Under the pieces are notes generated by a model, which had not been told where the DNA came from, ran no database searches, and saw only the letters and a program-made list of their open reading frames with translations. A stretch of 64,000 nucleotides of DNA. It comes from Weissella viridescens. Lineage in GTDB: Bacteria > Bacillota > Bacilli > Lactobacillales > Lactobacillaceae. Below are positions 8,903 through 19,219 of the stretch, piece after piece. Position numbers and translations under genes: made by a program. Numbering within the stretch: position 1 is the stretch's first letter; the number at the start of each line of letters is the position of its first letter. The DNA is taken from contig NZ_RHGY01000006.1 of the NCBI RefSeq assembly GCF_003862435.1, forward strand, positions 52,973 through 116,972, read 5' to 3'.

Positions 8903-9413
8903 AAAGCTGACGGTTTTAAGCGTCATTATTGCAGTGAACTTAGCGTTAAGTTATGTTGTTAAATTACCAAGTCCAACAGGAGCAGGATTTGTGTCGCTCG
9001 TGGAAGCTGGAATTTTTATTGCCGCCTGGAACTTCGGTCCACGTGGTGGGGCAGTTGTCGGAGGCGTCACAGGGCTATTGCTCGATTTAATCGCTGGATA
9101 TCCTCAATGGATGATTATGTCATTGATCATTCATGGGACTGAAGGGTATGTATTTGGTACGGGTGGAAAAAAGATGAAGGGCAAACTCATTACAACCCTG
9201 ATTGGTGGAGCCATCATGGTATTGGGGTACTGGCTTGCCGGAGCGATGTTGATGTGGTTGATGGGCGGCATGGCGATGCCATGGTCCGCAGCTTTCTTAG
9301 CAACAGCTAGTGATATTCCCGGGAATATGATGCAAGTTTTGGTTGGATTTATTGTCCCCTTGATTGTAAACAAACCAATTCAAAGTTTACTAGCTAAAGC
9401 GGATATTATTTAA
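8892..9413 (+). CDS. ECF transporter S component, probable B6-vitamer type
   Basis: Substrate-binding membrane subunit of an energy-coupling factor vitamin transporter, which works with a shared EcfAA'T module encoded elsewhere. The 173-aa protein has about five to six hydrophobic segments, and the features of this family: short length, FVSLVEAG loop, GPRGGAVVGGVTGLLLDL. Start is ATG at 8892 (MKIKKLTVLS) with AAGGA upstream, inside the end of the kinase gene. Translational coupling to a pyridoxine kinase suggests a pyridoxine substrate (PdxU-like); a thiamine precursor is the alternative. Confidence 0.75.
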   Translation: MKIKKLTVLSVIIAVNLALSYVVKLPSPTGAGFVSLVEAGIFIAAWNFGPRGGAVVGGVTGLLLDLIAGYPQWMIMSLIIHGTEGYVFGTGGKKMKGKLITTLIGGAIMVLGYWLAGAMLMWLMGGMAMPWSAAFLATASDIPGNMMQVLVGFIVPLIVNKPIQSLLAKADII

Positions 9414-9432
9414 TCAGAATTGGGAGTTCATT

Positions 9433-10650
9433 GTGCAAAAAAAGTATAAGTTAAGTGTTTTAGTCTTATTGAGTTTGAGCGTTGTCTTAATTGGGATGAA
9501 TATGCGGGCGCCTGTCACAACATTACCGCTAATGTTGAACGAAATCGCGTCAAGTCTCAATGTGGCAACGAGTCAATTGGGCATTTTGACAACAATCCCG
9601 TTAATTATGTTCGTATTGGTTTCAAATTTTGCAGCCAAAACGATGCAACTAATGGGGCTGAAACGGGCGATGGCCTTTGCAGTTGCGATGATTTTACTTG
9701 GATCGCTCTGCCGTGTCGTGACCAATATGCCAATGATGCTTATTGGGACCGTTCTAATTGGGCTAGGGATTGCGCACTTGAATGTTTTCATGCCTTCTTT
9801 TGTCATGGCTTTCTTCCCAACAAAAATTGGGCTTTATACTTCAATTTATACGATGTCGAATATGCTCGGGACAGCCGTGTTTAATGTGCTGACAGCACCG
9901 GTCATGGCAAAATGGGGTTGGCATGCGATGATGTGGATTCTAGTCTTACTTCCTGCCTTAGCGCTGGGGGTATGGTTAGTTGCAAGTCGTTTTGCAGAAC
10001 CGGTAGTGCAAGAGCCAGCCGATGATTTTGATAAAAGTAGTCCACAAGAACCAAAACTACATGTATGGCGCAATCCCCGGGCTTGGGCTTTGCTTTTGGT
10101 CTTTGGGTTTCAAGCCATTTTAAATTACACCTTTGTCGCATGGATGCCATCTTTGATGGCGTACCATCACGTTAGTGCGGGCAATATCGGTTGGATCATG
10201 GCGCTCTATTCAATTATTGGGATGTTCGTCTCTTTGTTAGTGCCAAACCTCATTGTGCGTTTGACGAAGCGTGGTTTAGCAGGCTGTGTCTTATTTATGG
10301 GACTAATTGGTCTGTTAACCGCCGTGATGTTATTTAATCAAAACACGAGTGCAGTTGGCTTTTGGCTAGCATTGGCGTTGATGATTGGGAGTATCACTGC
10401 TTTCTTCTTCCTTATCGCCATGACAATGTTTGCAGCTAAGACGACGACACCCTTTCAAACGGCAACGGTGTCCGGGATGGCCCAGTCAGGTGGCTATTTC
10501 ATTTCTGCCTTTGGTCCAACCTTATATGGTCAAGCGTTTCAGGCTAACCCAGCAGGTAGTGTACAAAATATTGTGTATACCGTAATTGTGGTGTTACTCG
10601 TAAGCGTTACATTACTTGTCATTAAGGCGGATCGTATTTTTACAAAGTAA
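9433..10650 (+). CDS. MFS transporter, CynX/NimT-like
   Basis: Secondary transporter of the inner membrane, 405 aa with about 12 hydrophobic segments. The N-terminus (GMNMRAPVTTLPLML) is typical of the CynX/NimT branch (cyanate, nitroimidazole-type carriers), in which actual substrates are mostly unknown. It starts at GTG 9433 with GGGAG 8 bases upstream, 20 bp after the ECF gene, so it may be cotranscribed with the B6 genes. Substrate is not predictable here. No terminator follows directly. Confidence 0.75.
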   Translation: MQKKYKLSVLVLLSLSVVLIGMNMRAPVTTLPLMLNEIASSLNVATSQLGILTTIPLIMFVLVSNFAAKTMQLMGLKRAMAFAVAMILLGSLCRVVTNMPMMLIGTVLIGLGIAHLNVFMPSFVMAFFPTKIGLYTSIYTMSNMLGTAVFNVLTAPVMAKWGWHAMMWILVLLPALALGVWLVASRFAEPVVQEPADDFDKSSPQEPKLHVWRNPRAWALLLVFGFQAILNYTFVAWMPSLMAYHHVSAGNIGWIMALYSIIGMFVSLLVPNLIVRLTKRGLAGCVLFMGLIGLLTAVMLFNQNTSAVGFWLALALMIGSITAFFFLIAMTMFAAKTTTPFQTATVSGMAQSGGYFISAFGPTLYGQAFQANPAGSVQNIVYTVIVVLLVSVTLLVIKADRIFTK

Positions 10651-10743
10651 TGAATTTTATGAGTTTAAGATTAGACTTTATTTCATGTTATATATTTTGC
10701 ATTTGTGATTTAGTATACTTGTTTTATTAATGGAGGATATATC

Positions 10744-11676
10744 ATGTCACGTAAAATTGGAATTATTGGAATGGGAAGTGTTGGGAGTGCGATTGCGCAC
10801 GGATTGATTGCACAAGGTGTTGCTGATGACTACGTCTTTATCAACCGTGGTGAGGCGAAGGCTGTTGCAAATCAACTTGATTTTGAAGACGCAATGGCTA
10901 ACTTGGAAACACATGCGAACATTACCATCAATGATTGGTCAGCATTAGCTGATGCCGATGTTGTTATCTCAACTTTGGGAAATATGGCGATGCAACAAAA
11001 CAATCCAACTGGGGATCGTTTTGCAGAGCTTAAATTTACGAGTTCAATGGTAACTTCAGTTGGAACTGATCTTAAAAATTCTGGTTTTACAGGGGTTTTG
11101 ATTGTCATCTCAAACCCAGTTGATGTGATTACAACGTTATTCAAGGATGTGACTGGATTACCAGCAAGTCACGTTGTTGGAACAGGAACTTTGTTAGATA
11201 CGGCGCGGATGCAACGCATTGTGGGAGCTAAGTTAAATATTGACCCACGCTCAGTTTCGGGGTATAACCTAGGTGAGCACGGAAACACACAATTCGTGGC
11301 ATGGTCAACAGTGCGTGCTTTAGGGCAACCAATGAAAAAACTTGCCGCTGCGCGTGGTCTTGACCTTGATGAAATTAGTGATCAAGCACGTAAGGGTGGT
11401 TATGACATTGTGAATGGTAAGGGCTTTACCAGTTATGGTGTTGCAACTTCAGCCATCCGGATTGCGAAAGCGGTTATGTCAGATGCGCGTGAAGAACTCG
11501 TTCTATCAAACTTGCGTCCAGAATACGAAGCATATCTATCATATCCAGCAATTATTGGTCGCGAGGGTGTTGTCGAACAATGCCAATTGGATTTGACTGA
11601 AGCAGAATTAGAAAAATTAAATGCGTCACATGCGTTCATTGCAGAGCAATACCGTGAAGTACGGGCAACGCTATAA
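10744..11676 (+). CDS. L-2-hydroxyisocaproate dehydrogenase
   Basis: NAD-dependent reduction of branched 2-oxo acids such as 2-oxoisocaproate, at the end of leucine and other amino-acid catabolism. The 310-aa protein belongs to the L-lactate/malate dehydrogenase family: [15 protein letters not shown]ossmann loop at the start, NPVDVIT near residue 120, RMQR and GEHGNTQF with the catalytic His near 178. From memory it closely resembles L-HicDH of Weissella confusa along its whole length (e.g. [25 protein letters not shown]), more so than classical Ldh. TGGAGG precedes the ATG; TATACT at 10714-10719 is a likely -10 box. Confidence 0.9.
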   Translation: MSRKIGIIGMGSVGSAIAHGLIAQGVADDYVFINRGEAKAVANQLDFEDAMANLETHANITINDWSALADADVVISTLGNMAMQQNNPTGDRFAELKFTSSMVTSVGTDLKNSGFTGVLIVISNPVDVITTLFKDVTGLPASHVVGTGTLLDTARMQRIVGAKLNIDPRSVSGYNLGEHGNTQFVAWSTVRALGQPMKKLAAARGLDLDEISDQARKGGYDIVNGKGFTSYGVATSAIRIAKAVMSDAREELVLSNLRPEYEAYLSYPAIIGREGVVEQCQLDLTEAELEKLNASHAFIAEQYREVRATL

Positions 11677-11685
11677 TAATCAGAG

Positions 11686-11727
11686 AAACGTTGTAATCAT
11701 TTTTAGTGATTGACAGCGTTTTTTTAG
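11686..11727 (+). terminator. hicDH terminator
   Basis: AAACGTTGT pairs with ACAGCGTTT and inner ATCA with TGAT; T7 follows. Confidence 0.75.
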
Positions 11728-11744
11728 TCGAAAGAGGAGCCATT

Positions 11745-12908
11745 ATGAAATTCTTACATACGGCCGATTGGCATATCGGGAAAGAACTCGGGGATTATTC
11801 CCTGTTGGAGCAACAAAAGACAGCCTTTGAACAGACCTTAGCCATTGCAAAAGATAAGCAGGTCGATGCAATTTTACTGGCAGGAGATTTATATGACCGA
11901 AGTATTCCACCCGTTGATGCGGTGAATACGTTAGAGTCAATGTTGCAAAAAATGAATATCGAAGCTAAGTTCCCTATTTTTGCTGTATCTGGGAATCATG
12001 ATGGACCAACTCGCTTGGGGGCAGGGAAAAAGTGGCGTGAAAATAACAAATTCTTTTTACGCACGACGTTGGCGGAGGCGTTTGAGCCAATTGAATTCGG
12101 AGATACGCAAATTTTTATGTTGCCCTTTATCGATCCGTTAGAGGCCCGGGTTTATTACGGGATTAGTAATGAATCAAACGAGTTACGGACCATCAATGCA
12201 GTGATGGATCGCGTCGTCGCTGATATGCAGGCTAATTTTGCACCAGATAAGCAACACATTTTGGTGAGTCATTATTATGTGGCAGGTAAGCAAAATGAAG
12301 ATTATGACCTAACTAGTGAAACGAATTCGAAGGCTGGTGGTTTAAAGAGTATTGATGTGAATCAATTTAATGCGTTTGACTATGTCGCGTTAGGGCATCT
12401 CCATCTCAAGCAGGCCAGTCCAAGTGAAACTGTCCAGTATTCTGGTTCACCCATTAAATTTAATACGAAAGAGGCTCAGAGTGAAAAAGGGGTCTTTATC
12501 GTAGATGTCAATGCGGATGGTGTGACATCAGAGTGGGTACCTTTGGAGCCGGAAAAAGATTTAATTTTGTTGGAAGCTGATTTCAATACGTTGATTGATC
12601 CAGAATTTTATCAACAATACGAGCGCCAAGGGGCGAATCTCTTTAGTATCAAAATGACTGACCGACCAGCAGTGACGGATTTAAGAAGCCAATTGAATGC
12701 CATCTATGGTGAAATTGTCGAAATCCAATTCAAACAGAGTCAGGCACAGAGTATTAGCCGGGCGAATAAAATGACGGAACGGGCTGAACAGTCTAATCAA
12801 GATTTAATTCGTGAATTTTATGAGAATGTCACAGATGCTAGGTTGACTGACCATCAGGCTGAAATCATTGATCAAACGTTAACCCGTTTGGAACGACAGG
12901 AGGATTAA
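11745..12908 (+). CDS. sbcD: SbcCD nuclease subunit D
   Basis: Mre11-type phosphoesterase of the SbcCD complex, which cleaves hairpins and protein-blocked DNA ends. The 387-aa product has the metal-binding motifs in order: HTADWHIG at the start, AGDLYDRS near 50, SGNHDGPTR near 85, VSHYY near 170 and ALGHLH near 220. ATG 11745 is used because AGAGGAG lies 6 bases upstream; an upstream in-frame start would run through the preceding terminator. sbcC follows after a single base, forming the standard sbcDC operon. Confidence 0.95.
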   Translation: MKFLHTADWHIGKELGDYSLLEQQKTAFEQTLAIAKDKQVDAILLAGDLYDRSIPPVDAVNTLESMLQKMNIEAKFPIFAVSGNHDGPTRLGAGKKWRENNKFFLRTTLAEAFEPIEFGDTQIFMLPFIDPLEARVYYGISNESNELRTINAVMDRVVADMQANFAPDKQHILVSHYYVAGKQNEDYDLTSETNSKAGGLKSIDVNQFNAFDYVALGHLHLKQASPSETVQYSGSPIKFNTKEAQSEKGVFIVDVNADGVTSEWVPLEPEKDLILLEADFNTLIDPEFYQQYERQGANLFSIKMTDRPAVTDLRSQLNAIYGEIVEIQFKQSQAQSISRANKMTERAEQSNQDLIREFYENVTDARLTDHQAEIIDQTLTRLERQED

Positions 12909-12909
12909 G

Positions 12910-15900
12910 ATGCGTCCGATTAAATTAAAAATGAATTATTTTGGACCTTATGCGGAAACAGAAATCGATTTTCGTAAATTCGATGAGTCCAGCTTGTTCC
13001 TCATCAGTGGTGATACTGGTGCAGGAAAAACGACGATGTTTGATGCCATGACATATGCTTTGTATGGCACGACTTCCGGGGAGCGACAACCTGAAGAAAT
13101 GCGTAGTGAATTTGCAACAGGTGATCAATTAACCGAAGTGCAATTCTATTTTGAACACAATGGACACTATTACGAAGCCAAGCGGACGCCTAAACAAATG
13201 GTGACGCCAAAACGTAAAACGGCTAAGAGTGGTGACTTAATTGAACATAAACCAACGGCTAGCTTTGCCGAAATGGATGAGACCTTATCAACACCCATTA
13301 AAACGATTGGTGCCAAACAACGTGATGTGAATAGCGCTGTGCAGCAATTGTTACATTTAACGGACGATCAGTTTCGTAAAATTATTTTGTTGCCTCAAAA
13401 TCAGTTTCGAGACTTCTTGGCAGCTGGTAGTGATGAAAAACTAACCATTTTAAGAAGTTTGTATGGCAGTGAAATCTTTGAAGCTTTTACGAGTGACTTA
13501 AAAGATCAAAGTCGCCAAGCACGTGACGCAACGAAACAGTTGGTGGCACAACGCGATAATGTCTTTGACCAAAAAATTTTGGATGAACAACCAGCATATG
13601 AGGGTGGCTTTTCAGATAAACTGGCCACTTTGACGGATGTCTTGGCGCAACAAACACAACAAGCGCAAAAGTTGGAAGCAACCTTGACGGATGTGCAAAA
13701 ACACCGTGATGACGCTCAGACAAACCTCAATGATGCTAAACTTGTGCAAAGCCAATTTGAGCGAAAAGCGACTTTGGATCAGCAATTAGCTGAACTTGAG
13801 TTGCAAAAAGAACAGATTGCGCAAAAGCAAACCGAGTTAACTCAGTTAAACTGGTTAGCCGAACAACAAGGCTGGCAACAAGCGGTTACACAAAATGAGC
13901 AATTACTTGAGCGGATTAATCAGCAACTGGGTCAAACCAGGCAACAATACGAAAAGTTGCACCAACAACAAGTTCAAGTTGATGCAGCGGTTGCTGAACA
14001 AAATGAACTTGCTGATGACATGCACGCAAAGCAAATCCGTCTGCAAAAAATTCAAAGTGAGCTGTTGCCCGCTGCACAACAAAAGGCAGAGTTTGAAGCA
14101 ACGTTGAGCGATTTGCAGCACCAGATTCAGGAGACTGAACGTCAGGTCCAAGAAAATAAGCAAACCCAAGTTGCAGTACTGGAGCGTCAAACTGAAAATA
14201 AACAAGCCCAGGCTGAATTAGCTGACATTGATGCGCAAATGCAGCAGTTACAACAATTGGCAGGGCCGCTACAAATACTGGCAAATTTAGATCAACAACA
14301 AGGTAAGACACAAACTGCTTTGGAAAAGGTTGAGCAGACACAAGTTGAGTTGAAAACAGCCCTAAGTGATGCACAAGCTGAAGTTGCACAGGCGCAAGCA
14401 GCTAAGCAAGCGCAAGAACACCTTCGGACGCAAGCCTTAGTCGCCCAACTACAGGCGGATTTGCAAGAAGGCGAACCTTGCCCAGTCTGTGGGGTTGTTT
14501 ATGAGCATCAGGCGGAACATCAAGCTGAAAGTAATGCAGGTACGAATCAGAAGTTGCGTGAGGCAATGGATGCAGTTGATCAGGCTGAAAGTCAGTTGAT
14601 GTCAGCGCAACAAGCTGAAAATACGATTTCGGTTAAGCTGGAGCAAGCCACAAGCCAGGTTGAAACAGTTGAAGCCGAACTTGCCGACATTAAGCAACAA
14701 AAAGATGCTCAACTGAGCGCCGTACAAGAACAAGCAACAACCAGTGGCTTGGATACGCTCGTCGAAACGGAGGACCTACAGGTTGCCTTTGACGAGTTGC
14801 AAGCGACCTTAGCCGCCAAGCAAGCCACAGTAAAGACACTGCAACAAACTGCCGACACGATTGCAACAGAGTTAAATGAAGTTAATCAAGAGTTAGCGAA
14901 GGCCGAAGAACGGCAGAAAAGCTTTACGGCGCAAGTTGCGGAGACAAAAGTCCGCTTGGCTAAGTTTGATGCTGAATTAGCAACAGTGGCAAGTTATACA
15001 GAAGAGCTGGCACAGTTGGAACCGGCGCTTAAAGCCTACCAGCAAAAGCAAACTGAACTGGCTGCGGAACAGGCCGACATTGCCGGACGCTTAGCAACGA
15101 ATCGCGAACAACAACAAAATCAAACACGTGAACTTGAGGAGCAGCTACAGGTGCAAGCTAACTTACACCAGGATCTGCTTACCTTAATCCAAGGCCAAGC
15201 AGCATACACGAGCCAAACGTTTGCCGTTGCGATGGAAGCATTGCAAGCGCATGATTCGCGTGAGGAACTTCGAACGGCTGTGCAAGGTTATGAAAATGAA
15301 CGTAGTTACGTGGGGCAAGAGTTGGCAGAGTTAAAGACGAAGTTGGGGGAGCAAGTTGCGCCTGATTTAGATAAGTTAACTGAAACGTTGGCCCAAGCGG
15401 AACGGGCATTAACCGAACAACAAGCCTTGGTGCAAAGCCAAACGTTGCTTGTGACGCAATTAAAGCAACAGCAGCAACAGGTTTTGGACTTGAATGCCCA
15501 AATTGAAAAGTTACAAGCTGAGAATGTCGACTTAATTGCCTTAACGGAAGCAGTTGATGGTGATAATGCAGCCAAGTTGCGTTTGGAACCTTATGTGTTG
15601 CAAAGTTTCTTGACAGCGGTATTGGATTATGCGAATGAGCATTTCATTCAACAGTTCTCTGGTAATCGCTACTACTTCCAATTAGGTGAGACGGTTAGTG
15701 GACGTTCCAACCAAAATGGTTTGGAGATTGATGTGATGGATCAAGAAACCGATCAACGTCGTAGCACGAGTACGTTATCTGGTGGAGAGTCATTCATTGC
15801 TGCCTTATCAATTGCGTTATCAATGGCCGAAGTGGTCCAGATGCGTGCCGGTGGGGCACAAATTGAAGCCCTCTTTATTGATGAAGGGTTTGGTTCGCTT

Positions 15901-16071
15901 GATGGTCAAACGTTAGAACAAGCCATGGAAGCTCTCGGAAATGTGGAACAAATGGGCCGTCTCGTTGGTGTCATTTCGCACGTAGAAAGTATGAAACAAC
16001 AAATCCCACAGCAACTGCAGGTTAAAAAGATGGGTAATGGGCAGAGTGCGATTCATTATCAGCTCGCTTAG
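12910..16071 (+). CDS. sbcC: SbcCD nuclease subunit C (SMC-like ATPase)
   Basis: Rad50-type ATPase that partners SbcD. The 1053-aa protein has a Walker A motif GDTGAGKTT near residue 35, long Gln/Glu-rich coiled coils (about 190-510 and 545-870), a zinc hook C-P-V-C at 524-527 in the middle, and a C-terminal ABC signature LSGGES (about 958) with Walker B ALFIDEGFGSLD. GGAGG precedes the ATG. The coiled coils are unusually Gln-rich, as in other lactic acid bacteria. Confidence 0.95.
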   Translation: MRPIKLKMNYFGPYAETEIDFRKFDESSLFLISGDTGAGKTTMFDAMTYALYGTTSGERQPEEMRSEFATGDQLTEVQFYFEHNGHYYEAKRTPKQMVTPKRKTAKSGDLIEHKPTASFAEMDETLSTPIKTIGAKQRDVNSAVQQLLHLTDDQFRKIILLPQNQFRDFLAAGSDEKLTILRSLYGSEIFEAFTSDLKDQSRQARDATKQLVAQRDNVFDQKILDEQPAYEGGFSDKLATLTDVLAQQTQQAQKLEATLTDVQKHRDDAQTNLNDAKLVQSQFERKATLDQQLAELELQKEQIAQKQTELTQLNWLAEQQGWQQAVTQNEQLLERINQQLGQTRQQYEKLHQQQVQVDAAVAEQNELADDMHAKQIRLQKIQSELLPAAQQKAEFEATLSDLQHQIQETERQVQENKQTQVAVLERQTENKQAQAELADIDAQMQQLQQLAGPLQILANLDQQQGKTQTALEKVEQTQVELKTALSDAQAEVAQAQAAKQAQEHLRTQALVAQLQADLQEGEPCPVCGVVYEHQAEHQAESNAGTNQKLREAMDAVDQAESQLMSAQQAENTISVKLEQATSQVETVEAELADIKQQKDAQLSAVQEQATTSGLDTLVETEDLQVAFDELQATLAAKQATVKTLQQTADTIATELNEVNQELAKAEERQKSFTAQVAETKVRLAKFDAELATVASYTEELAQLEPALKAYQQKQTELAAEQADIAGRLATNREQQQNQTRELEEQLQVQANLHQDLLTLIQGQAAYTSQTFAVAMEALQAHDSREELRTAVQGYENERSYVGQELAELKTKLGEQVAPDLDKLTETLAQAERALTEQQALVQSQTLLVTQLKQQQQQVLDLNAQIEKLQAENVDLIALTEAVDGDNAAKLRLEPYVLQSFLTAVLDYANEHFIQQFSGNRYYFQLGETVSGRSNQNGLEIDVMDQETDQRRSTSTLSGGESFIAALSIALSMAEVVQMRAGGAQIEALFIDEGFGSLDGQTLEQAMEALGNVEQMGRLVGVISHVESMKQQIPQQLQVKKMGNGQSAIHYQLA

Positions 16072-16099
16072 TGTGGTAGTTTTTTTCCTTAAATTAGCG

Positions 16100-16105
16100 T
16101 ATACT
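16100..16105 (+). promoter_or_regulatory. candidate -10 box
   Basis: TATACT 32 bp before the small ORF at 16138; weak -35 (TAGTTT) at 16077-16082. Confidence 0.35.
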
Positions 16106-16137
16106 AGATGGACAAGAATTAATGAAGGTGAGTTAAT

Positions 16138-16287
16138 ATGTCAACAAAAGGTAGTATCAAATCAAACGATTTTGCCCGTGGGGCAGCTAGTAAAGGTCAA
16201 GTTTCACAAGCAGATAAGCAAGCACAACGCGAGGCATTACTAGCCAAAGCGCGCCAAAAAGCAACACAGACACAAACAGATAAGTGA
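16138..16287 (+). CDS. hypothetical small basic protein
   Basis: 49 codons, below common gene-calling limits, with AAGGTGAG upstream at good spacing. The product is polar, with no membrane segment: an N-terminal Ser/Lys/Gly-rich part containing DFARGAASKG and a helical, Gln/Ala/Lys-rich second half. Function unknown. It lies 28 bp before the TPR gene and has a -10-like box of its own, so both may share a transcript. Confidence 0.55.
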   Translation: MSTKGSIKSNDFARGAASKGQVSQADKQAQREALLAKARQKATQTQTDK

Positions 16288-16315
16288 ACGATTACTTACT
16301 TAAGGGGGCAAGTGA

Positions 16316-17611
16316 ATGGCAAGTTATGCAGAACGCATGTTAAATGAGTTAGAACTAGGTCAAACGGAAGATGCCAAGAAATCATATGCGTTAGCATTAC
16401 GTCATGATGATGATGACACCATTTATTCCTTAGCCGAAGAATTATACGGGCTTGGTTTTTCAAACCAAGCCAAGCGCGCTTATCAGAAGTTGTTGGATAA
16501 GTACCCAGATGCCGATGAATTACGTGCCGCACTAGCGGATATTGCCATTGATGAGGGTGAGACTGAAACGGCAATGAATTATTTGACGGAAATCCAACCG
16601 GATTCTGATGCTTATTTGCAAGCACTTTTGGTATTAGCTGATTTGTATCAATCTGAAGGGATTTTTGAGTCAGCCGAAGCCAAGTTAAAGCAGGCATACG
16701 AGCTCGCTCCAGACGAACCCGTGATCCAATTTGCCTTGGCCGAATACTATTTTGCCTCAGCGGATTATAAGCAAGCAATTCCCTATTACCGAACACTGCT
16801 TGAAATGGATGAACGTTATTTCTCAGGTGTTGATATTGCGTCACGGATTGGGGTGGCCTATGCCTTGGTTGGGGATGTTAAGCGCGCTTTGGGTTACCTT
16901 GAGCAAATTGAAGAAACCAGCATGACCCCAGATGTTCGTTTCCAATTGGCGATGTTGTATGCGACCGATGAGGAAACACATGATAAGGCGATTGATACAT
17001 TCGAGGCCTTGCAAAAGATTGACCCAGATTACAGTACGTTGTACGAACCACTAGGTGAATTGTATGAACACCAACATCGTGATGAGGAAGCATTGCAAAC
17101 TTATCAAAATGGTTTGGCGATTGATCAATTCAATCCTAAGATGTTCGAGCGTGCTGCCATTGTGAGTGAGCGTCTGGGTAATTCAAACGAAGCCCAAAGT
17201 TTCTTCAAGGAAGGTTTGGAACATAATCCTGAAGATGTGACATTGACTCTGGATTACTCAGACTGGCTAACCTTGCATGAGCAATATGAAGAAAACATCA
17301 ATTTGCTAAATGACTATTTGGCAGATGATGAAGCTGATATTGATCCAGCCATGTACCGTAATCTTGCGAAGAGTTATGCTGGTATTGAAGACTTTGATAT
17401 GGCGGATAAGTACTATCAAGCTGCTTTGCCATACTTCGATACTGACGCTAGTTTCTTGAAGGATGCTTATTACTTCTTTAGAGAAAGTGGTGAGAAGACA
17501 TTTGACAAAGAGACATTACGTTTGTATTTGAATGTTGTGCCAGATGATTTGGAAATGTTGGAAGAAAAAGATATTCAAGATTTGCAAGACGACGAAACCA
17601 ACTTATATTAA
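16316..17611 (+). CDS. tetratricopeptide repeat protein
   Basis: Cytoplasmic 431-aa protein made of about ten degenerate TPR units throughout (for example EDAKKSYALALRHDDDDTIYSLAEEL, QAKRAYQKLLDKYPD, AIDTFEALQKIDPDYSTLY). No signal peptide or enzyme domain. Similar long TPR proteins are widespread in Bacillota (YpiA-like), probably as protein-interaction scaffolds; the partner is unknown. It is strongly acidic. Start is ATG 16316 with a G-rich site (AAGGGGGC) upstream. It ends at a strong terminator. Confidence 0.85.
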   Translation: MASYAERMLNELELGQTEDAKKSYALALRHDDDDTIYSLAEELYGLGFSNQAKRAYQKLLDKYPDADELRAALADIAIDEGETETAMNYLTEIQPDSDAYLQALLVLADLYQSEGIFESAEAKLKQAYELAPDEPVIQFALAEYYFASADYKQAIPYYRTLLEMDERYFSGVDIASRIGVAYALVGDVKRALGYLEQIEETSMTPDVRFQLAMLYATDEETHDKAIDTFEALQKIDPDYSTLYEPLGELYEHQHRDEEALQTYQNGLAIDQFNPKMFERAAIVSERLGNSNEAQSFFKEGLEHNPEDVTLTLDYSDWLTLHEQYEENINLLNDYLADDEADIDPAMYRNLAKSYAGIEDFDMADKYYQAALPYFDTDASFLKDAYYFFRESGEKTFDKETLRLYLNVVPDDLEMLEEKDIQDLQDDETNLY

Positions 17612-17613
17612 AC

Positions 17614-17643
17614 AAAAAAGCTAGCTGCGGCTAGCTTTTTTTT
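17614..17643 (+). terminator. TPR gene terminator
   Basis: Twelve-bp perfect stem (AAAAAAGCTAGC and complement), TGCG loop, T-rich tail. Confidence 0.85.
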
Positions 17644-17722
17644 CGGACTGAACCCAGCGCCATCAAGGGCTGATGTGTGTTAAAATGAATACAATTAAAT
17701 TGATGAAACGAGAGTGATAAAA

Positions 17723-18418
17723 ATGGATGCAATGCACTTATCAGACCGCTTAGCGACTGTGGCGGCGTATGTCCCGGACGGCGCACGTCTGGCCGATATT
17801 GGTTCAGACCATGCCTATTTACCTGCTAACTTAATTTTGAATAAGCGAATCAAGTTTGCGGTAGCAGGCGAAGTTGCCCAAGGACCTTTGGAAAACGCGG
17901 AACAAGAAATTAATCAGCACCATTTGAATGATAAGTTAATCCCACGCTTGGCTGACGGATTAGCTGCGATTCATACCGAAGATCGCATTGATACAGTGGT
18001 CATTGCTGGAATGGGTGGTCGGTTGATTCAACAAATTTTAGCAGCTGGTTCTGCTGAAAGTTACCAACGCCTGATTTTGCAACCAAACATTGATGTGGAT
18101 GCGGTACGCAGTTGGCTTCAAGCAAACCACTATGAGATTACTGATGAACGCGTCTTGCTCGACGATGGTCATTATTATGAAGTTGTGGTCGCTGAGCCAG
18201 GTTCAGCTGATTATGATGACATGCAACTTGCCTTTGGTCCGGTTAATATGGTCAAAAATGATGCGATGTGGCGCCAAAAGTGGGAACGTGAACAAGGACG
18301 CATGGAAAAAATCATGCAACAACTTGAAGACGTAAACCAAACCGAAGCCGAAGCTTATCAGAATTATGCTGGTCAAGTGGCGCGAATTAAGGAGGTCTTA
18401 GCACATGCAGGCGTGTGA
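17723..18418 (+). CDS. trmK: tRNA (adenine-22-N1)-methyltransferase
   Basis: Methylates A22 in the D-loop of certain tRNAs with S-adenosylmethionine. The 231-aa product has the SAM motif RLADIGSDHAYLP near residue 25, GEVAQGPLENAE near 60, and AGMGG near 105, all typical of TrmK/COG2384, plus the C-terminal coiled-coil helix pair. ATG 17723 is chosen over GTG 17714 because GAGAG lies 8 bases before the ATG and overlaps the GTG. Overlap of 14 bases with the next gene indicates coupling, a gene order common in Bacillota. Confidence 0.9.
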   Translation: MDAMHLSDRLATVAAYVPDGARLADIGSDHAYLPANLILNKRIKFAVAGEVAQGPLENAEQEINQHHLNDKLIPRLADGLAAIHTEDRIDTVVIAGMGGRLIQQILAAGSAESYQRLILQPNIDVDAVRSWLQANHYEITDERVLLDDGHYYEVVVAEPGSADYDDMQLAFGPVNMVKNDAMWRQKWEREQGRMEKIMQQLEDVNQTEAEAYQNYAGQVARIKEVLAHAGV

Positions 18419-19205
18419 GTTAATGAATCAAATTGAAGCCTATGCACCGAAGACATTGGCGTGGGAACGTGATCCAATTGGGTTACAATTAGGCGACCCA
18501 AATCAAGAAATTCATACTGTCATGACGGCCCTTGATGTTCGTCCAGAAGTCGTGGATGAAGCAATCTTACGGGATGTTGATTTTATCTTTGCACACCATC
18601 CCATGATGTTTCACGCACCGAAGAATCTTGATTTAAGTGATCCACAAAATGCAATGTATGCAAAATTGATTGAACATCATATTGTCGTCTATGCGGCACA
18701 TACAAATTTAGATGCAACTTATCCAGGAATGAATGATTGGCTCGCAGAAGACTTAATGATTACCAATAATGTGAAGCCATTATTACCAAATGCTGATGGA
18801 CAAACGGGCATTGGGCGTATTGGTGAGCTTGATGCACCAGTCACGGTAACTGAGTACGCCCAATTAGTGCGTGAAACATTCCAAGTGGCCCATGTTCGTG
18901 TGATTGCCAACGATATGGAAAAAAAGATTCAACGGATTGCCGTGCTTGGTGGCGATGGTGGGGATGAGTATTTGCAGGCAAAAGCACAGGGTGCTGATGC
19001 CTTTGTGACGGCTGATGTGTACTATCACACAGGTCATGATATGCTCGCCCACGACTTAGTGGCCATCGATCCAGATCATCACATGGAAGCAAATGCAAAA
19101 CCAAGGATGGCGACTTTAGTCAAAAAGTGGCAAAATAGTAATGGATGGCAGTTATCTGATGTTTTTCCATCAGAAACCAATACTGATCCTTATACTTATA
19201 TTTAG
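18405..19205 (+). CDS. Nif3-like dinuclear metal-centre protein
   Basis: Member of the NIF3/YqfO family: hexameric, binds two metal ions; also described as a GTP cyclohydrolase I type 2-like protein, but the cell role is unsettled. The 266-aa product is the short form. Metal-site motifs are present: AHHPMMF near residue 67, AAHTNLD near 105 and YHTGHD near 205. AAGGAGG precedes the ATG within the end of trmK. The trmK-nif3 pair is a conserved neighbourhood. Confidence 0.88.
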   Translation: MQACELMNQIEAYAPKTLAWERDPIGLQLGDPNQEIHTVMTALDVRPEVVDEAILRDVDFIFAHHPMMFHAPKNLDLSDPQNAMYAKLIEHHIVVYAAHTNLDATYPGMNDWLAEDLMITNNVKPLLPNADGQTGIGRIGELDAPVTVTEYAQLVRETFQVAHVRVIANDMEKKIQRIAVLGGDGGDEYLQAKAQGADAFVTADVYYHTGHDMLAHDLVAIDPDHHMEANAKPRMATLVKKWQNSNGWQLSDVFPSETNTDPYTYI

Positions 19206-19219
19206 AAAGAGGTAGATTC

